Assembly: GCF_009831235.1 (NCBI RefSeq)
Contig: NZ_WUUL01000015.1
Coordinates: forward strand, 16,620 to 80,619
DNA: 64,000 nt
Direction of reading: 5' to 3'
Source of the DNA: Shimazuella alba
GTDB taxonomy: Bacteria; Bacillota; Bacilli; Thermoactinomycetales; Thermoactinomycetaceae
The notes beneath the pieces were generated by a model. The model did not search any database. It was given only the letters and a program-made list of their open reading frames with translations, and was not told the DNA's origin. The position numbers and the translations under genes are program-made. Shown here piece by piece: positions 1-8,102 of the stretch. Within the stretch, counting starts at the first letter, position 1. The number at the start of each line of letters is the position of its first letter.

Positions 1-1428
1 AGCATCTGATCCTAACCCATAACTCTGATCAAAAAGAATAAGAATACTTCCGATAAAAAGACCACTAGATAAAACCCCTATCATCATCGCGACTTGTTGT
101 TTCCATGGTGTTCCACCGACCAAGAAACCTGTTTTCAGGTCTTGGGATATATCTCCTGCTACTCCAAGTGAAACGCAAACGATGGAAACGACAATCAAAG
201 ATGCAATCATCCCTGCTTGTCCAATGTGTCCAGATGCTTTGAAAAGGATCGTAACAATCAGCAATGTTGCGATTGTCATTCCAGATACAGGCATAGTAGT
301 ACTCCCAACAATACCAACAATCCGTGAAGCTACAGTAACAAACAGAAAACCAAATATTGCGATAGATAAAGCACCAAGAAAACCGACATTAACCAATGGC
401 GAAAAGGCAATAATGAGCACTAGCAAGATGACCCCTATCAGTATCATTTTACTAGGTATATCTCGATCTGTCCTTTCTAAATCACTGAAATTAGTAGAAC
501 CTCTCCCACGTAAACCAGTAAAAGTATCTTTGACCGTACTAATCAGCAAAGGCAGCGTTTTCATTAAAGTAATGAGACCACCTGCAGCTACCGCTCCAGC
601 TCCAATGTATCGAATATAATTTACATAGATATCATGAGCGGTAAGTTTCCCGATCGGAGCAATAGCTGGAAAAATAGCAGCAGGATTAGCAGAACCAAAA
701 AATCCAATCAAAGGTATAAGAACGACAGAAGATAATAATCCTCCAGCTATCATTTGCCCTGCTATTCGCGGACCAATAATATAACCTACTCCCAATAATG
801 CTGGCATGGTGTCCATACTAAGAGTAGCAAATTTAAATTTTCCTAAACCTGTCTCAATTGTTGTTTTAAATAAATGAAACCCATCACCTGCAATCTTAAA
901 AAGACCTCCGATTAAAAAACCGTATCCAATTAACTTAGCTTGACTTCCCCCTTGTTCTCCTGATTTTAACACCTCAGCACATGCTGTCCCTTCTGGATAC
1001 GGCAGAACTTCATGCTCATTCACGATTAGCATACGTCGTAATGGAACCATCATAAATACACCAAGAAAACCTCCCATAAGAACAATAAATGTTATCGTTG
1101 CTTGACTTGGGGCTGCGTGAATAAAAAAAAGTGCTGGCAGAGTAAAGATGGTTCCAGCTGCAAGTGCTTCACCAGCTGTGGTCATCGTCTGTACTATGTT
1201 ATTTTCCAAAATGGACTGTCGTTTAAATATCCCACGTAAAATAGCCATAGATATGACGGCAGCTGGAATAGAAGCACTTACTGTCAATCCTGTTTTTAAT
1301 CCCAAATATGCGTTTGCTGCACCAAATACTATCGCTAACACAAATCCAATTAAAACTGCCGTTATTGTTAATTCTGGTAGCGAATTATTCGCAGAAATAT
1401 AAGGCACAAAATTTTTCTTCTTGCTCAA
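1..1428 (-). CDS. OPT-family oligopeptide transporter (C-terminal part outside window)
   Basis: Reading the minus strand from a TTG at 1428 gives an uninterrupted, highly hydrophobic protein that runs off the left edge, so about 476 residues are visible. The early motif NAYLGLKTGLTVSASIPAAV and a later NEHEVLPYPEGTACAEVL stretch are characteristic of the OPT/YSL family, which imports oligopeptides or metal chelates by proton symport. Many glycine-rich membrane helices are visible. The TTG is preceded by AGAGAGGTG; an in-frame ATG at 1446 is possible but has a weaker ribosome site. The gene diverges from yutG. The substrate cannot be told from sequence. The family call is strong; the C-terminus is not seen. 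Confidence 0.9.
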   Translation of the reverse strand, partial: MSKKKNFVPYISANNSLPELTITAVLIGFVLAIVFGAANAYLGLKTGLTVSASIPAAVISMAILRGIFKRQSILENNIVQTMTTAGEALAAGTIFTLPALFFIHAAPSQATITFIVLMGGFLGVFMMVPLRRMLIVNEHEVLPYPEGTACAEVLKSGEQGGSQAKLIGYGFLIGGLFKIAGDGFHLFKTTIETGLGKFKFATLSMDTMPALLGVGYIIGPRIAGQMIAGGLLSSVVLIPLIGFFGSANPAAIFPAIAPIGKLTAHDIYVNYIRYIGAGAVAAGGLITLMKTLPLLISTVKDTFTGLRGRGSTNFSDLERTDRDIPSKMILIGVILLVLIIAFSPLVNVGFLGALSIAIFGFLFVTVASRIVGIVGSTTMPVSGMTIATLLIVTILFKASGHIGQAGMIASLIVVSIVCVSLGVAGDISQDLKTGFLVGGTPWKQQVAMMIGVLSSGLFIGSILILFDQSYGLGSDA

Positions 1429-1569
1429 TATAACACCTCTCTTCATATTCCAATTATCTCTAATCGTATAATAAACTAGCAATTTAGAAAACCATCTTTT
1501 TCCATGTTTCTAAGGGATATCCTCTTTGTAGCAGGCAAGAATAATAAAAAAATGGAAGGTGGATGTTCG

Positions 1570-2061
1570 ATGACACCGCTAGAGCAAACAGTCTACTTAT
1601 GGTTAGAAGAAAGAGGTGTCCAAATCGAAGAAATTGCAGAGCTCACATTTTTTCTTCAAATTAACTATATTCCGGACGTTACCATGGAAGAATGTATCGA
1701 AAACGTACAAACTGTTCTTACAAAGCGAGAAGTACAAAATGCAATACTAACAGGTATTCAACTGGATATACTCGCAGAGAAAGAAATTCTTCGCGAACCA
1801 CTGCTTCAAATGCTTCGGTCTGATGAGAGTTTGTATGGAATAGATGAAGTAATGTCATTAGCTATATTAAATGTATACGGGAGTATCGGCTTTACTAACT
1901 ATGGCTATATCGATCGCTTAAAACCGGGGATTTTATGTAGACTCAACAGTAAGAGTGATGGAAAAATACATACCTATCTAGATGATTTGGTAGCAGCAGT
2001 AGCATCTGCCGCAGCATCACGACTTGCTCATACTCGTCATTTACTTACAATCTTAGAATAA
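1570..2061 (+). CDS. yutG: YutG, phosphatidylglycerophosphatase A-like protein
   Basis: A 163-residue soluble protein matching the PgpA/YutG family. The block MEECIENVQTVLTKREVQNA, the motif YGIDEVMSLAILNVYGSIG and the terminal LDDLVAAVASAAASRLAH segment are typical. PgpA relatives dephosphorylate phosphatidylglycerophosphate in phospholipid synthesis, but the short soluble YutG branch lacks the usual membrane anchors and its true substrate is less certain. The start ATG at 1570 is chosen because GGAAGGTGG lies just upstream; an earlier in-frame ATG at 1504 would add 22 poorly conserved residues. It is followed at once by a two-way terminator shared with the convergent MBL-fold gene. Confidence 0.85.
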   Translation: MTPLEQTVYLWLEERGVQIEEIAELTFFLQINYIPDVTMEECIENVQTVLTKREVQNAILTGIQLDILAEKEILREPLLQMLRSDESLYGIDEVMSLAILNVYGSIGFTNYGYIDRLKPGILCRLNSKSDGKIHTYLDDLVAAVASAAASRLAHTRHLLTILE

Positions 2062-2097
2062 AAGAGACATCCGTCTATCATAACGGATGTCTCTTTT
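2060..2097. terminator. Bidirectional intrinsic terminator
   Basis: A perfect 15-bp stem (2060-2074 with 2083-2097) with an 8-base loop is flanked by A-runs and T-runs on the two sides. It serves yutG on the plus strand, and its right arm touches the stop codon of the convergent minus-strand gene. Confidence 0.9.
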
Positions 2098-3067
2098 ATA
2101 TCAAGTAAACCACAACTCCATCTGAAACAGATCGCTGTAATTCCCCGATGTGCCGTAAATACTCCAAATGGGACAATGTCTCTGAAAATGCAAAACGCAA
2201 ATTGTGTATATCTAAATTCCGATGAACAAACAGCTGCTCACACACCTGAAATCCGGTCATAACTTGATTGTCTTTCATCATATTTACTATCTTTTGTAAG
2301 CGTTGATCGTGATGTTCTTTTATTTCAGCTATCCGTTTGCTCACATGATAAAATGGTTCACCATGGGCGGGATAAACCAAGCGGATCTCTAGATCATTTA
2401 TTTTATCCAATGTCGTAAAAAACGTAGCAAGTGGATTTTCATCCCCGCCAGGGAGCAGTGGTATATTAGGTGTTATCTTCGGTAAGATGATATCACCAGC
2501 AAAAAAAGAACCTTCGTTTTCGTGAAGAAAACTAAGATGTCCATCCGAATGACCAGGTGTTTCGATGATCTGATAATCACTTGTTCCGATTTGAATCGTG
2601 TTACCGGGCTCTAACCACTCGAAATCTATTGGATGCGGTTCTATGATAGATCTAAAACTTTCCATATGCTTAGTGATCTCTGTCAATCTGCCGGTCGGAA
2701 ATCCATAGTTTGCAAAAAAGGAAGACACCATAGCAGGATCACCAGCGCTGCGATTCCAGAGAAACTGAATTTGGTTATATTCCTTTTCCGCCATATAGAC
2801 TGTCGCTCCAGACCATTCCTGAAGCACTCCTGCAAAACCATAGTGATCAGGATGGTAGTGAGTAATGATAATTTTTTCTACCTGTTGCCATGTCCAATGA
2901 TGGTTTCGAAAAAATGTTTGCCACACATCCCTTGTTTCCTCTGTATGTAAACCTGCATCAATGAGTGTTAATTCTCCATCTGACTCCACCGCATATGCAG
3001 TTATCTGTTTTAAAGAAAATGGTAACGGCAAAGAAATACGATGGATTTGATCCTGCTTGTTAAACAT
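2096..3067 (-). CDS. MBL-fold metallo-hydrolase
   Basis: A 323-residue metallo-beta-lactamase-fold enzyme. The metal-binding signature THYHPDH is at residues 69-75, followed by the GHSDGHLSFL and PAHGEP histidine motifs, and a C-terminal winged-helix-like extension. Such proteins hydrolyse thioester, phosphodiester or lactone bonds at a dinuclear metal centre; the substrate is not evident. The start ATG at 3067 overlaps the stop of the upstream yutE-like gene, suggesting translational coupling. An earlier in-frame start at 3112 lies inside that gene and has no ribosome site. Confidence in the fold is high, in the exact function low. Confidence 0.88.
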   Translation of the reverse strand: MFNKQDQIHRISLPLPFSLKQITAYAVESDGELTLIDAGLHTEETRDVWQTFFRNHHWTWQQVEKIIITHYHPDHYGFAGVLQEWSGATVYMAEKEYNQIQFLWNRSAGDPAMVSSFFANYGFPTGRLTEITKHMESFRSIIEPHPIDFEWLEPGNTIQIGTSDYQIIETPGHSDGHLSFLHENEGSFFAGDIILPKITPNIPLLPGGDENPLATFFTTLDKINDLEIRLVYPAHGEPFYHVSKRIAEIKEHHDQRLQKIVNMMKDNQVMTGFQVCEQLFVHRNLDIHNLRFAFSETLSHLEYLRHIGELQRSVSDGVVVYLI

Positions 3068-3491
3068 ACAAATTCCCGTTCTCTTTTTCTTTTTGCAGAA
3101 AGGAATCAACATGATCTAAGAAAGTTTGAAATAGGGCTGCTTCTTGGACATATGTCTGCAGTTGGCTTTCGTCAAACTCATCATATCTCCTAACCAATTG
3201 TTCTCTTAATTTCACAAATTGTTTTAGACTTTTTGCTAAATAAACAGGAACTACTTGTTCATCTTCTAAAATATCTATAATATCAGAATATCCCCCTGGA
3301 TCTCTCATAATAAAACCATCAATAATCGTATTTCCGATATCAATCACACATTCAACACCTATATGAAACGAACGCATAATTGCAAATTTTTCTATTCTGT
3401 TTGTAGGATTGCCGATTTCTTGAATGACTTGTAAGCAAGTTGATAAGTATTCTCCTTGACTCTGTATTCGGGCAAGATTTATCTCGTACAA
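3060..3491 (-). CDS. yutE: YutE-like DUF86/HepT-family protein
   Basis: A 143-residue all-helical protein of the DUF86 (HepT-like) family, recognised from the block VIDIGNTIIDGFIMRDPGGY. HepT members are the RNase toxins of MNT/HepT pairs and carry an R-x(4-6)-H motif. Here the equivalent place reads LREQLVRRYDEFD, with no histidine, and no nucleotidyltransferase antitoxin gene is adjacent, so it is probably a stand-alone housekeeping homologue. The start is TTG at 3491, placed 7 nt after GGAGGT; the longer frame beginning at 3506 would include the ribosome site. Its start is only 35 bp from the divergent DUF4349 gene. Confidence 0.82.
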   Translation of the reverse strand: MYEINLARIQSQGEYLSTCLQVIQEIGNPTNRIEKFAIMRSFHIGVECVIDIGNTIIDGFIMRDPGGYSDIIDILEDEQVVPVYLAKSLKQFVKLREQLVRRYDEFDESQLQTYVQEAALFQTFLDHVDSFLQKEKENGNLYV

Positions 3492-3526
3492 CAGTAGTAC
3501 CTCCAATTTTGAAAGGGGTTTTCATT

Positions 3527-4429
3527 TTGAGTAAAAAACAGATCTGGTTAGTAATCGGTATTATGGCTACGATTGTTGTGTTTATTGTAGTTGGTAGCTA
3601 TTTCTTTCATTCGTACCAAAACGGAAATTTAAATAGTGAGGATTTCTCCAATTCAAAGACAAGCTTCTCATCCCCTTCTTCCAATGGAAATATGCAAGAG
3701 AGCACAGGAAAAAGTTCAAGTACGAATCAAGTACTTACTAGTGACCATACAACAGAAAAAAAACAACAAATGGTTTACCATGCAGATATTCAAATCCAAG
3801 TTAACCAACTTCAAACAGCAAAAAAACAACTAGATCACATCGCTAAACAAACTTCGGCTTCCATGGTAAGTAGCTCCAATTCTGAAAAAGCTGATGAAAG
3901 ATACATTCGTGTTACATATAATGTACCACAAAATCAATTCGAGACTTTTTTGGAACACAGTAAAAAGATATCAGATATTCCACCAGATATACAAATTGCA
4001 GGTGAAGATGTTAGTGAAGAGTTAGTTGACCTACAATCGCGGATAAAAGCAAAAAGAGCGATGGAAGCAAGGCTGATCGCCATGATGGACAAAGCTACCA
4101 CTACAAGCGATCTATTGGATATTGAAAATACACTTGGTAATGTACAAGAACAATTAGAACAACTTACTGGCAGACAGAAGTATCTTCAACACCGTGTTGC
4201 TTTTTCTACCATTACAGTTGAAATAACTTCCTCTACCTATCAACCTTTACAAACCCAATATTCGTTTATCAACCAAGCTTCAAAAGAATTTTTAGACTCT
4301 TGTATCAATATGTGGATTGGTCTGCAACTATTTGCAATCTGGTTAGCACAAGCACTCCCATATTTGATACTTATAGGAATTATTTCGCTTGTTGCAATCC
4401 TTGTCCTTCGAAAAAAACGCAAATCGTAA
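3527..4429 (+). CDS. DUF4349 membrane protein
   Basis: A 300-residue protein with an N-terminal membrane segment (about residues 6-25), a serine/asparagine-rich linker, a DUF4349 extracytoplasmic domain with a coiled-coil core (LDIENTLGNVQEQLEQLTGR) and a C-terminal membrane helix followed by RKKRKS. The family is often a lipoprotein or membrane protein of unknown role; the N-terminus here lacks a lipobox. The start is TTG at 3527, following GAAAGGGG. Longer in-frame starts lie inside the divergent yutE-like gene. No terminator is evident before the CotF-like genes, so they may be partly co-transcribed. Confidence 0.8.
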   Translation: MSKKQIWLVIGIMATIVVFIVVGSYFFHSYQNGNLNSEDFSNSKTSFSSPSSNGNMQESTGKSSSTNQVLTSDHTTEKKQQMVYHADIQIQVNQLQTAKKQLDHIAKQTSASMVSSSNSEKADERYIRVTYNVPQNQFETFLEHSKKISDIPPDIQIAGEDVSEELVDLQSRIKAKRAMEARLIAMMDKATTTSDLLDIENTLGNVQEQLEQLTGRQKYLQHRVAFSTITVEITSSTYQPLQTQYSFINQASKEFLDSCINMWIGLQLFAIWLAQALPYLILIGIISLVAILVLRKKRKS

Positions 4430-4493
4430 TATGCATAATCGCTCCTTTCTTGGTTACAGTAATGACTGTATACCATGAAGGGAGTTTTATTTC

Positions 4494-4733
4494 ATGCAAA
4501 TCTCATCAAAAGATCTCCAATACCTCGCTGATGAAATGTCTTGGGAACTGATCGCCTTCAAGAAATGTCATCATTTTGCAGGTGAAATTCAAGATCCGCA
4601 AATCAAAGCGGTGATCGATAAAATGGGAGCTATGCACCAGCAGCACTATCAAGCATTACTTCAATGTTTACAGTCTGCTACTGGTACAAATGGACAGCAA
4701 TCCCAAATGCAATCCAATTCTTATATGCAATAA
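4494..4733 (+). CDS. Small CotF-like spore coat protein
   Basis: A 79-residue protein with ISSKDLQYLADEMSWELIAFKKC at the start (helical, ferritin-like) and a Gln/Ser-rich tail. It resembles the short partner found beside CotF-family coat genes in spore formers. GAAGGGAG lies upstream of the ATG. The next CotF gene starts 13 bp after its stop, which supports an operon. Assigned role: spore coat assembly, inferred from family resemblance and from the neighbour. Confidence 0.7.
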   Translation: MQISSKDLQYLADEMSWELIAFKKCHHFAGEIQDPQIKAVIDKMGAMHQQHYQALLQCLQSATGTNGQQSQMQSNSYMQ

Positions 4734-4746
4734 GGAGAATAGTCAT

Positions 4747-5076
4747 ATGCAAAATCAGCAACAAATGGGGCAACAACAATCAACTGGAGCTAACCAAATG
4801 CAAACTCCAGAAATGTCTGATCGAGATTTTATCAATGATATTTTAGCGACGGAAAAATATCTAACAAACAGCTATAATACGGCAGTAAATGAAGCTAGTA
4901 CCGAAGAACTTTACCAACTTCAAATCAAACACTTGACCGATACGCATCAAGCTGGTAGAGAACTTTATAAAATCATGCAACAAAAAGGTTGGTATCAAAT
5001 AGAACCAGCCGAAAGTCAAAAAATCAGTCAAAAAGCAACACAATTCGCAGGTTATTCCAGCCAATTTCCATATTGA
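4747..5076 (+). CDS. CotF-family spore coat protein
   Basis: A 109-residue protein: a Gln-rich N-terminal 25 residues, then a CotF domain (SDRDFINDILATEKYLTNSY, HLTDTHQAGRELYKIMQQKG) with ferritin-like helices. CotF-domain proteins are coat components made in the mother cell. The ATG at 4747 is chosen because AAGGAG sits 8 nt upstream; an earlier ATG at 4690 lies in the preceding gene. A clear terminator follows. No sigma-E or sigma-K promoter was confidently seen. Confidence 0.82.
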   Translation: MQNQQQMGQQQSTGANQMQTPEMSDRDFINDILATEKYLTNSYNTAVNEASTEELYQLQIKHLTDTHQAGRELYKIMQQKGWYQIEPAESQKISQKATQFAGYSSQFPY

Positions 5077-5082
5077 GTTACA

Positions 5083-5117
5083 AAAGCGATTATCGAAGCA
5101 TAATCGCTTTCTTTTTT
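5083..5117 (+). terminator. Intrinsic terminator after cotF-like genes
   Basis: An 11-bp stem AAAGCGATTAT / ATAATCGCTTT (5083-5093 with 5100-5110) is followed by CTTTTTT. Confidence 0.85.
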
Positions 5118-5229
5118 GGATTTTATGGCTTCCTTTGTCAAGTCATGACTTCCTTTGTCATAGAGCAGGATAGACAGATCTAATGGTAGAAAAAGGTATT
5201 AACATCTTTTTATGGGAGGTAATTCTATC

Positions 5230-5835
5230 ATGGATCAACAAGAGGTATTCTCCATCTCTACTCGAGAAGTAGCAGATCGATTGAAAGTAAATGCGCGATG
5301 CATACGAAAATGGATAGATATGTATGGTGAGTATGTAGGATATGACGTGAACGAAAAGGGCCATTACCTTCTATCGGAGGAAAGTTTAGAACGGTTAAAA
5401 GAAATTCAAGAACAATTGCAAATTCCAAACAAATCAATGCGCAAACTACGAGAAGAAATGATAGCAGAAGGCAAATTAACTCAGCCTACGGAGACATACT
5501 ATAACCAACAAACTTTTGATGAAATGATTAGTTCCATGAATCAAATGGGGCACATGATGGAAGAGTTGTTTACACGTATGGAAAGAATGGAAGAACATCT
5601 CTATGGCATCTATGATTCCTTTGAAGACATGGAACAAAAAATGGGATTAGTGGCACAAGATGCAGTTTCTTCTGGCGAAGTCCATAAGATGTTCGATGAA
5701 ATACGCAAAAAACAAGACCAGCTTAAAATTGAACTGCGAAATGTCCACTTTACACAGCGTTTAACATCTGCAACATCAGAACAAGGCTTACTGCCACGTC
5801 GTCAGAAAAAAAGTCGTTTTCTGTTCTTTTTCTAG
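5230..5835 (+). CDS. MerR-type HTH protein with coiled coil (RacA-like architecture)
   Basis: A 201-residue protein. Residues about 8-60 form a MerR-type winged HTH (FSISTREVADRLKVNARCIR); residues about 100-165 are a Met/Glu-rich coiled coil; the C-terminus is basic and then ends in FLFFF. This plan resembles RacA, the Bacillus chromosome-anchoring protein that joins origin DNA to the cell pole at sporulation, but general MerR-like regulators cannot be excluded. The start at 5230 follows GGGAGG; the frame is open from 5212. The hydrophobic end FLFFF could bind membrane. Function is inferred from architecture only. Confidence 0.6.
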   Translation: MDQQEVFSISTREVADRLKVNARCIRKWIDMYGEYVGYDVNEKGHYLLSEESLERLKEIQEQLQIPNKSMRKLREEMIAEGKLTQPTETYYNQQTFDEMISSMNQMGHMMEELFTRMERMEEHLYGIYDSFEDMEQKMGLVAQDAVSSGEVHKMFDEIRKKQDQLKIELRNVHFTQRLTSATSEQGLLPRRQKKSRFLFFF

Positions 5836-5879
5836 TATACTAAGAGAATACTTACACCTTAGATAGGAGCTTTTTAAAC

Positions 5880-6146
5880 ATGGAAGAATTTGAGTTTTTG
5901 TATGATGATACCGAAGAAACAAAAACACGCTTTGTTAGTTTTGTCGGAAAAGAAAATCGCTATGATCTCGTTATTATGATGTCAGGTCGTTTTTATGGAA
6001 AACATTTGATCATGCACTTGCAGTCCAATAATTTTGCAATCATAGGTCCTGATGATTTAGAAGAAGAAGGATATCTAGAAGAAGCATACTCTTTGTCAGA
6101 AGCGGAAGCGGCTGAACTTCATTCTTTCTTACATACTCTTGTATAG
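5880..6146 (+). CDS. DUF3055 family protein
   Basis: An 88-residue acidic protein matching the DUF3055 family, which is common in Bacillales and has no known function. TAGGAGCT precedes the ATG. It lies 44 bp after the MerR-like gene and 33 bp before the next small gene, all on the plus strand, so the three may form one operon ended by the hairpin at 6424. Confidence 0.75.
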   Translation: MEEFEFLYDDTEETKTRFVSFVGKENRYDLVIMMSGRFYGKHLIMHLQSNNFAIIGPDDLEEEGYLEEAYSLSEAEAAELHSFLHTLV

Positions 6147-6179
6147 TTGGGGGCACTTTAAAGATGAGGTGACCTAGTT

Positions 6180-6431
6180 ATGGATGAAGAAAAAAAAGAG
6201 TACAAAGAATTGGATACGGTCATTGCATACCATTCCGAGATGGCTTTAGAAGAATTTCCCGAAGGCCCTTATGGCGCTGCACATAACGAAGAAAAGTTGG
6301 GTAAGAACTCTCCTTGGCTTCCAGGACAACATACTTCTGCGCGATTCACCTATGAAAACAGAAAATTACACGAAGGAATCGAACGCCAAATGCCTGGTAG
6401 TCATCCTACCCATGACGAAGTAGAAAGCTAG
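6180..6431 (+). CDS. Small conserved acidic hypothetical protein
   Basis: An 83-residue hydrophilic protein with no membrane segment. The phrase EEFPEGPYGAAHNEEKLG and a SPWLPGQ...RFTYENRKLHE segment look constrained rather than random. I do not recognise a named family with certainty. A GATGAGGTGA ribosome site precedes the ATG, and the stop codon sits inside the stem of a terminator. Confidence 0.7.
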   Translation: MDEEKKEYKELDTVIAYHSEMALEEFPEGPYGAAHNEEKLGKNSPWLPGQHTSARFTYENRKLHEGIERQMPGSHPTHDEVES

Positions 6432-6449
6432 CCTGAGGTTAGCTTTTTT
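6424..6449 (+). terminator. Intrinsic terminator
   Basis: A 10-bp stem AAAGCTAGCC / GGTTAGCTTT (one G-T pair) with a three-base loop runs into six T's. It overlaps the stop of the preceding gene. Confidence 0.85.
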
Positions 6450-6505
6450 GGGTTGAATAAAAAATCACCCTCTCCTCCTTCAACTTTTGTAGGTTAGCAG
6501 GTTTT

Positions 6506-6784
6506 TTATGATAATTTCTTCAAAATAAAATATGCACATCCAAAATTACAATATTCGGATAGATATTCTTCTAAAAAACTGTATTTGGTCTCCCGTTCTG
6601 CTAACTCATGCGTATCTTCATAAAAACCTTTTAAGCGAAGCTGACCATAACCCCAATCACCAACAATATAGTCGTATTTTTCCAACAAATCCACATATCG
6701 TTTTCGGAAAGCATTTTGTTTCCAACCTTTGCGGTAACTTTTTATCAACTTGTATTGGTTCTCTTCAACTTGGAAGATATCCAT
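6506..6784 (-). CDS. yutD: YutD-family protein (DUF1027)
   Basis: A 92-residue protein matching YutD/DUF1027: the motifs RKRYVDLLEKYDYIVGDWGY and QLRLKGFY and the cysteine-containing C-terminus (EYCNFGCAYFILKK) are typical. The function is unknown. The start at 6784 is chosen because GGGAGCGGAG lies just before it; upstream in-frame codons would add 32 non-conserved residues across an inverted repeat. In Bacillus, yutD and lipA are close neighbours, as here. Confidence 0.85.
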   Translation of the reverse strand: MDIFQVEENQYKLIKSYRKGWKQNAFRKRYVDLLEKYDYIVGDWGYGQLRLKGFYEDTHELAERETKYSFLEEYLSEYCNFGCAYFILKKLS

Positions 6785-6810
6785 TGTTCTCCGCTCCCTA
6801 CACAGAAATG

Positions 6811-6835
6811 GAACTAGCCAAGTCATGGCTAGTTC
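6811..6835. repeat. Inverted repeat in the yutD leader
   Basis: A perfect 10-bp inverted repeat, GAACTAGCCA / TGGCTAGTTC, has a 5-base loop. On the minus strand it lies just upstream of yutD. It is not followed by a T-run in that direction, so it is either a weak terminator for the upstream small gene or a leader structure. Confidence 0.6.
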
Positions 6836-6862
6836 TTTATATTCATATAAATATTTTTCTGC

Positions 6863-6886
6863 GGTTGCATGGTTTCCCATGCAACC
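6863..6886. repeat. Inverted repeat after small minus-strand gene
   Basis: A perfect 10-bp inverted repeat, GGTTGCATGG / CCATGCAACC, with a TTTC loop lies 7 bp past the stop of the gene at 6893. There is no T-tract on either side. Confidence 0.6.
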
Positions 6887-6892
6887 TGAATA

Positions 6893-7114
6893 CTAACTGT
6901 TTTTGCAAGCAGGACACCTACCGCTTACATTCCTTGGCTTATTCTTGCCAATGAGATCACCGAATGAAGCTTTGACACTATTATCATCCGACTGGTAACT
7001 ATCTGCGAGAACTTGACCGTCTACGGTAACTGTCAGTATATTGTTTTCATCCTCTCGGATGCAAATAGGCTTACGCGTCTTCTGTGTAATAGTATGCACA
7101 TGCCTATCAGCCAT
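6893..7114 (-). CDS. Small hypothetical protein with C-terminal CxxC
   Basis: A 73-residue hydrophilic protein, basic at the N-terminus (ADRHVHTITQKTRKPICIRE), with a beta-rich middle (NNILTVTVDGQVLADSY) and CPAC near the end. I do not recognise it. The ribosome site (CTGGGG) is weak. It lies between lipA and yutD on the same strand. Reality is supported by position and by the hairpin after its stop; the function is unknown. Confidence 0.5.
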   Translation of the reverse strand: MADRHVHTITQKTRKPICIREDENNILTVTVDGQVLADSYQSDDNSVKASFGDLIGKNKPRNVSGRCPACKNS

Positions 7115-7181
7115 ATTAACCCCAGAGTTGAATGGTTATTACAACACTATTATAAAGCTAATTGATTAAATTCACTAGTAC

Positions 7182-8048
7182 CTACACTCTAGCTTCTGCA
7201 GATTTCACTTGCTCATGTGCATGGTAAGAACTGCGAACAAGCGGACCTGATTCTACATGGGAAAAGCCAAGCTCTAATCCAATCTCTTTCCATGTTGCAA
7301 ATTCATCAGGAGTATAGTATTTTTCGATTTTCATATGTTTTTTAGTTGGTTGTAAATACTGACCAATTGTTACGATGTTTACATCATGTGCCTGTAAATC
7401 TTGCATCGCTTCAATCACTTCATCAAATGTTTCCCCAACTCCAACCATAATACTGGATTTGGTAGGTATTTCTGGTTGCATCTCTTTTGCCCTTTTTAGT
7501 AACTCCAAGGAGCGAGGGTATTTTGCTTTGGAACGGACGCGATCAGAGCGTCTTCTTACTGTCTCGATATTGTGATTTAAAATATCTGGTTTAGCGTCCA
7601 TCACTAATTGGAGTGCCTCCCAGTTCCCTTGGAAATCAGGAATCAACACCTCTACGCTAGTGAGTGGGTTACGTTCCCGAATAGCTCGAATTGTTGCAGC
7701 AAAAATAGATGCCCCACCATCTTGTAGATCATCACGGGCAACAGAAGTCACCACTGCATGACGAACTCCCATTTGTTCCACGGCTTCTGCGACACGATCT
7801 GGCTCTTGTAAATCAAGCTCTGTTGGCAGTCCCGTTTTTACTGCACAAAACCGACATGCTCTTGTACAAATATCGCCAAGAATCATAAAGGTAGCTGTTC
7901 GATTTGCCCAGCACTCATATATATTAGGACAACGAGCTTCTTCACAAACGGTGTGTAAAGTTTTGCTTCGCATCATTTTTTTTAATTCTTGAAAGTTCTC
8001 ACCTGTACTTAGTTTTACTTTTAACCACTCTGGTTTACGCTCTGTCAT
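7182..8048 (-). CDS. lipA: Lipoyl synthase LipA
   Basis: A 288-residue radical-SAM enzyme that inserts two sulfurs into the octanoyl chain on lipoyl domains of 2-oxoacid dehydrogenases and the glycine cleavage H protein. The auxiliary cluster cysteines are C35, C40 and C46 ([12 protein letters not shown]); the radical-SAM cluster is C61, C65 and C68 (CTRACRFC); the terminal RSSYHA serine motif is present. The start ATG at 8048 follows GGGAGTGATCAAT; a frame to 8069 would add seven residues that contain the ribosome site. Length and motifs are complete. Confidence 0.97.
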   Translation of the reverse strand: MTERKPEWLKVKLSTGENFQELKKMMRSKTLHTVCEEARCPNIYECWANRTATFMILGDICTRACRFCAVKTGLPTELDLQEPDRVAEAVEQMGVRHAVVTSVARDDLQDGGASIFAATIRAIRERNPLTSVEVLIPDFQGNWEALQLVMDAKPDILNHNIETVRRRSDRVRSKAKYPRSLELLKRAKEMQPEIPTKSSIMVGVGETFDEVIEAMQDLQAHDVNIVTIGQYLQPTKKHMKIEKYYTPDEFATWKEIGLELGFSHVESGPLVRSSYHAHEQVKSAEARV

Positions 8049-8102
8049 ATTGATCACTCCCATCAGCATCTTCCCTATCTTACCACATTGTTGCCTAGAA
8101 AA

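Noticed and set aside
182..619. Open plus-strand frame of 145 codons
   Set aside because: It lies antisense to the well-supported OPT transporter on the minus strand and has no ribosome site; a shadow frame.
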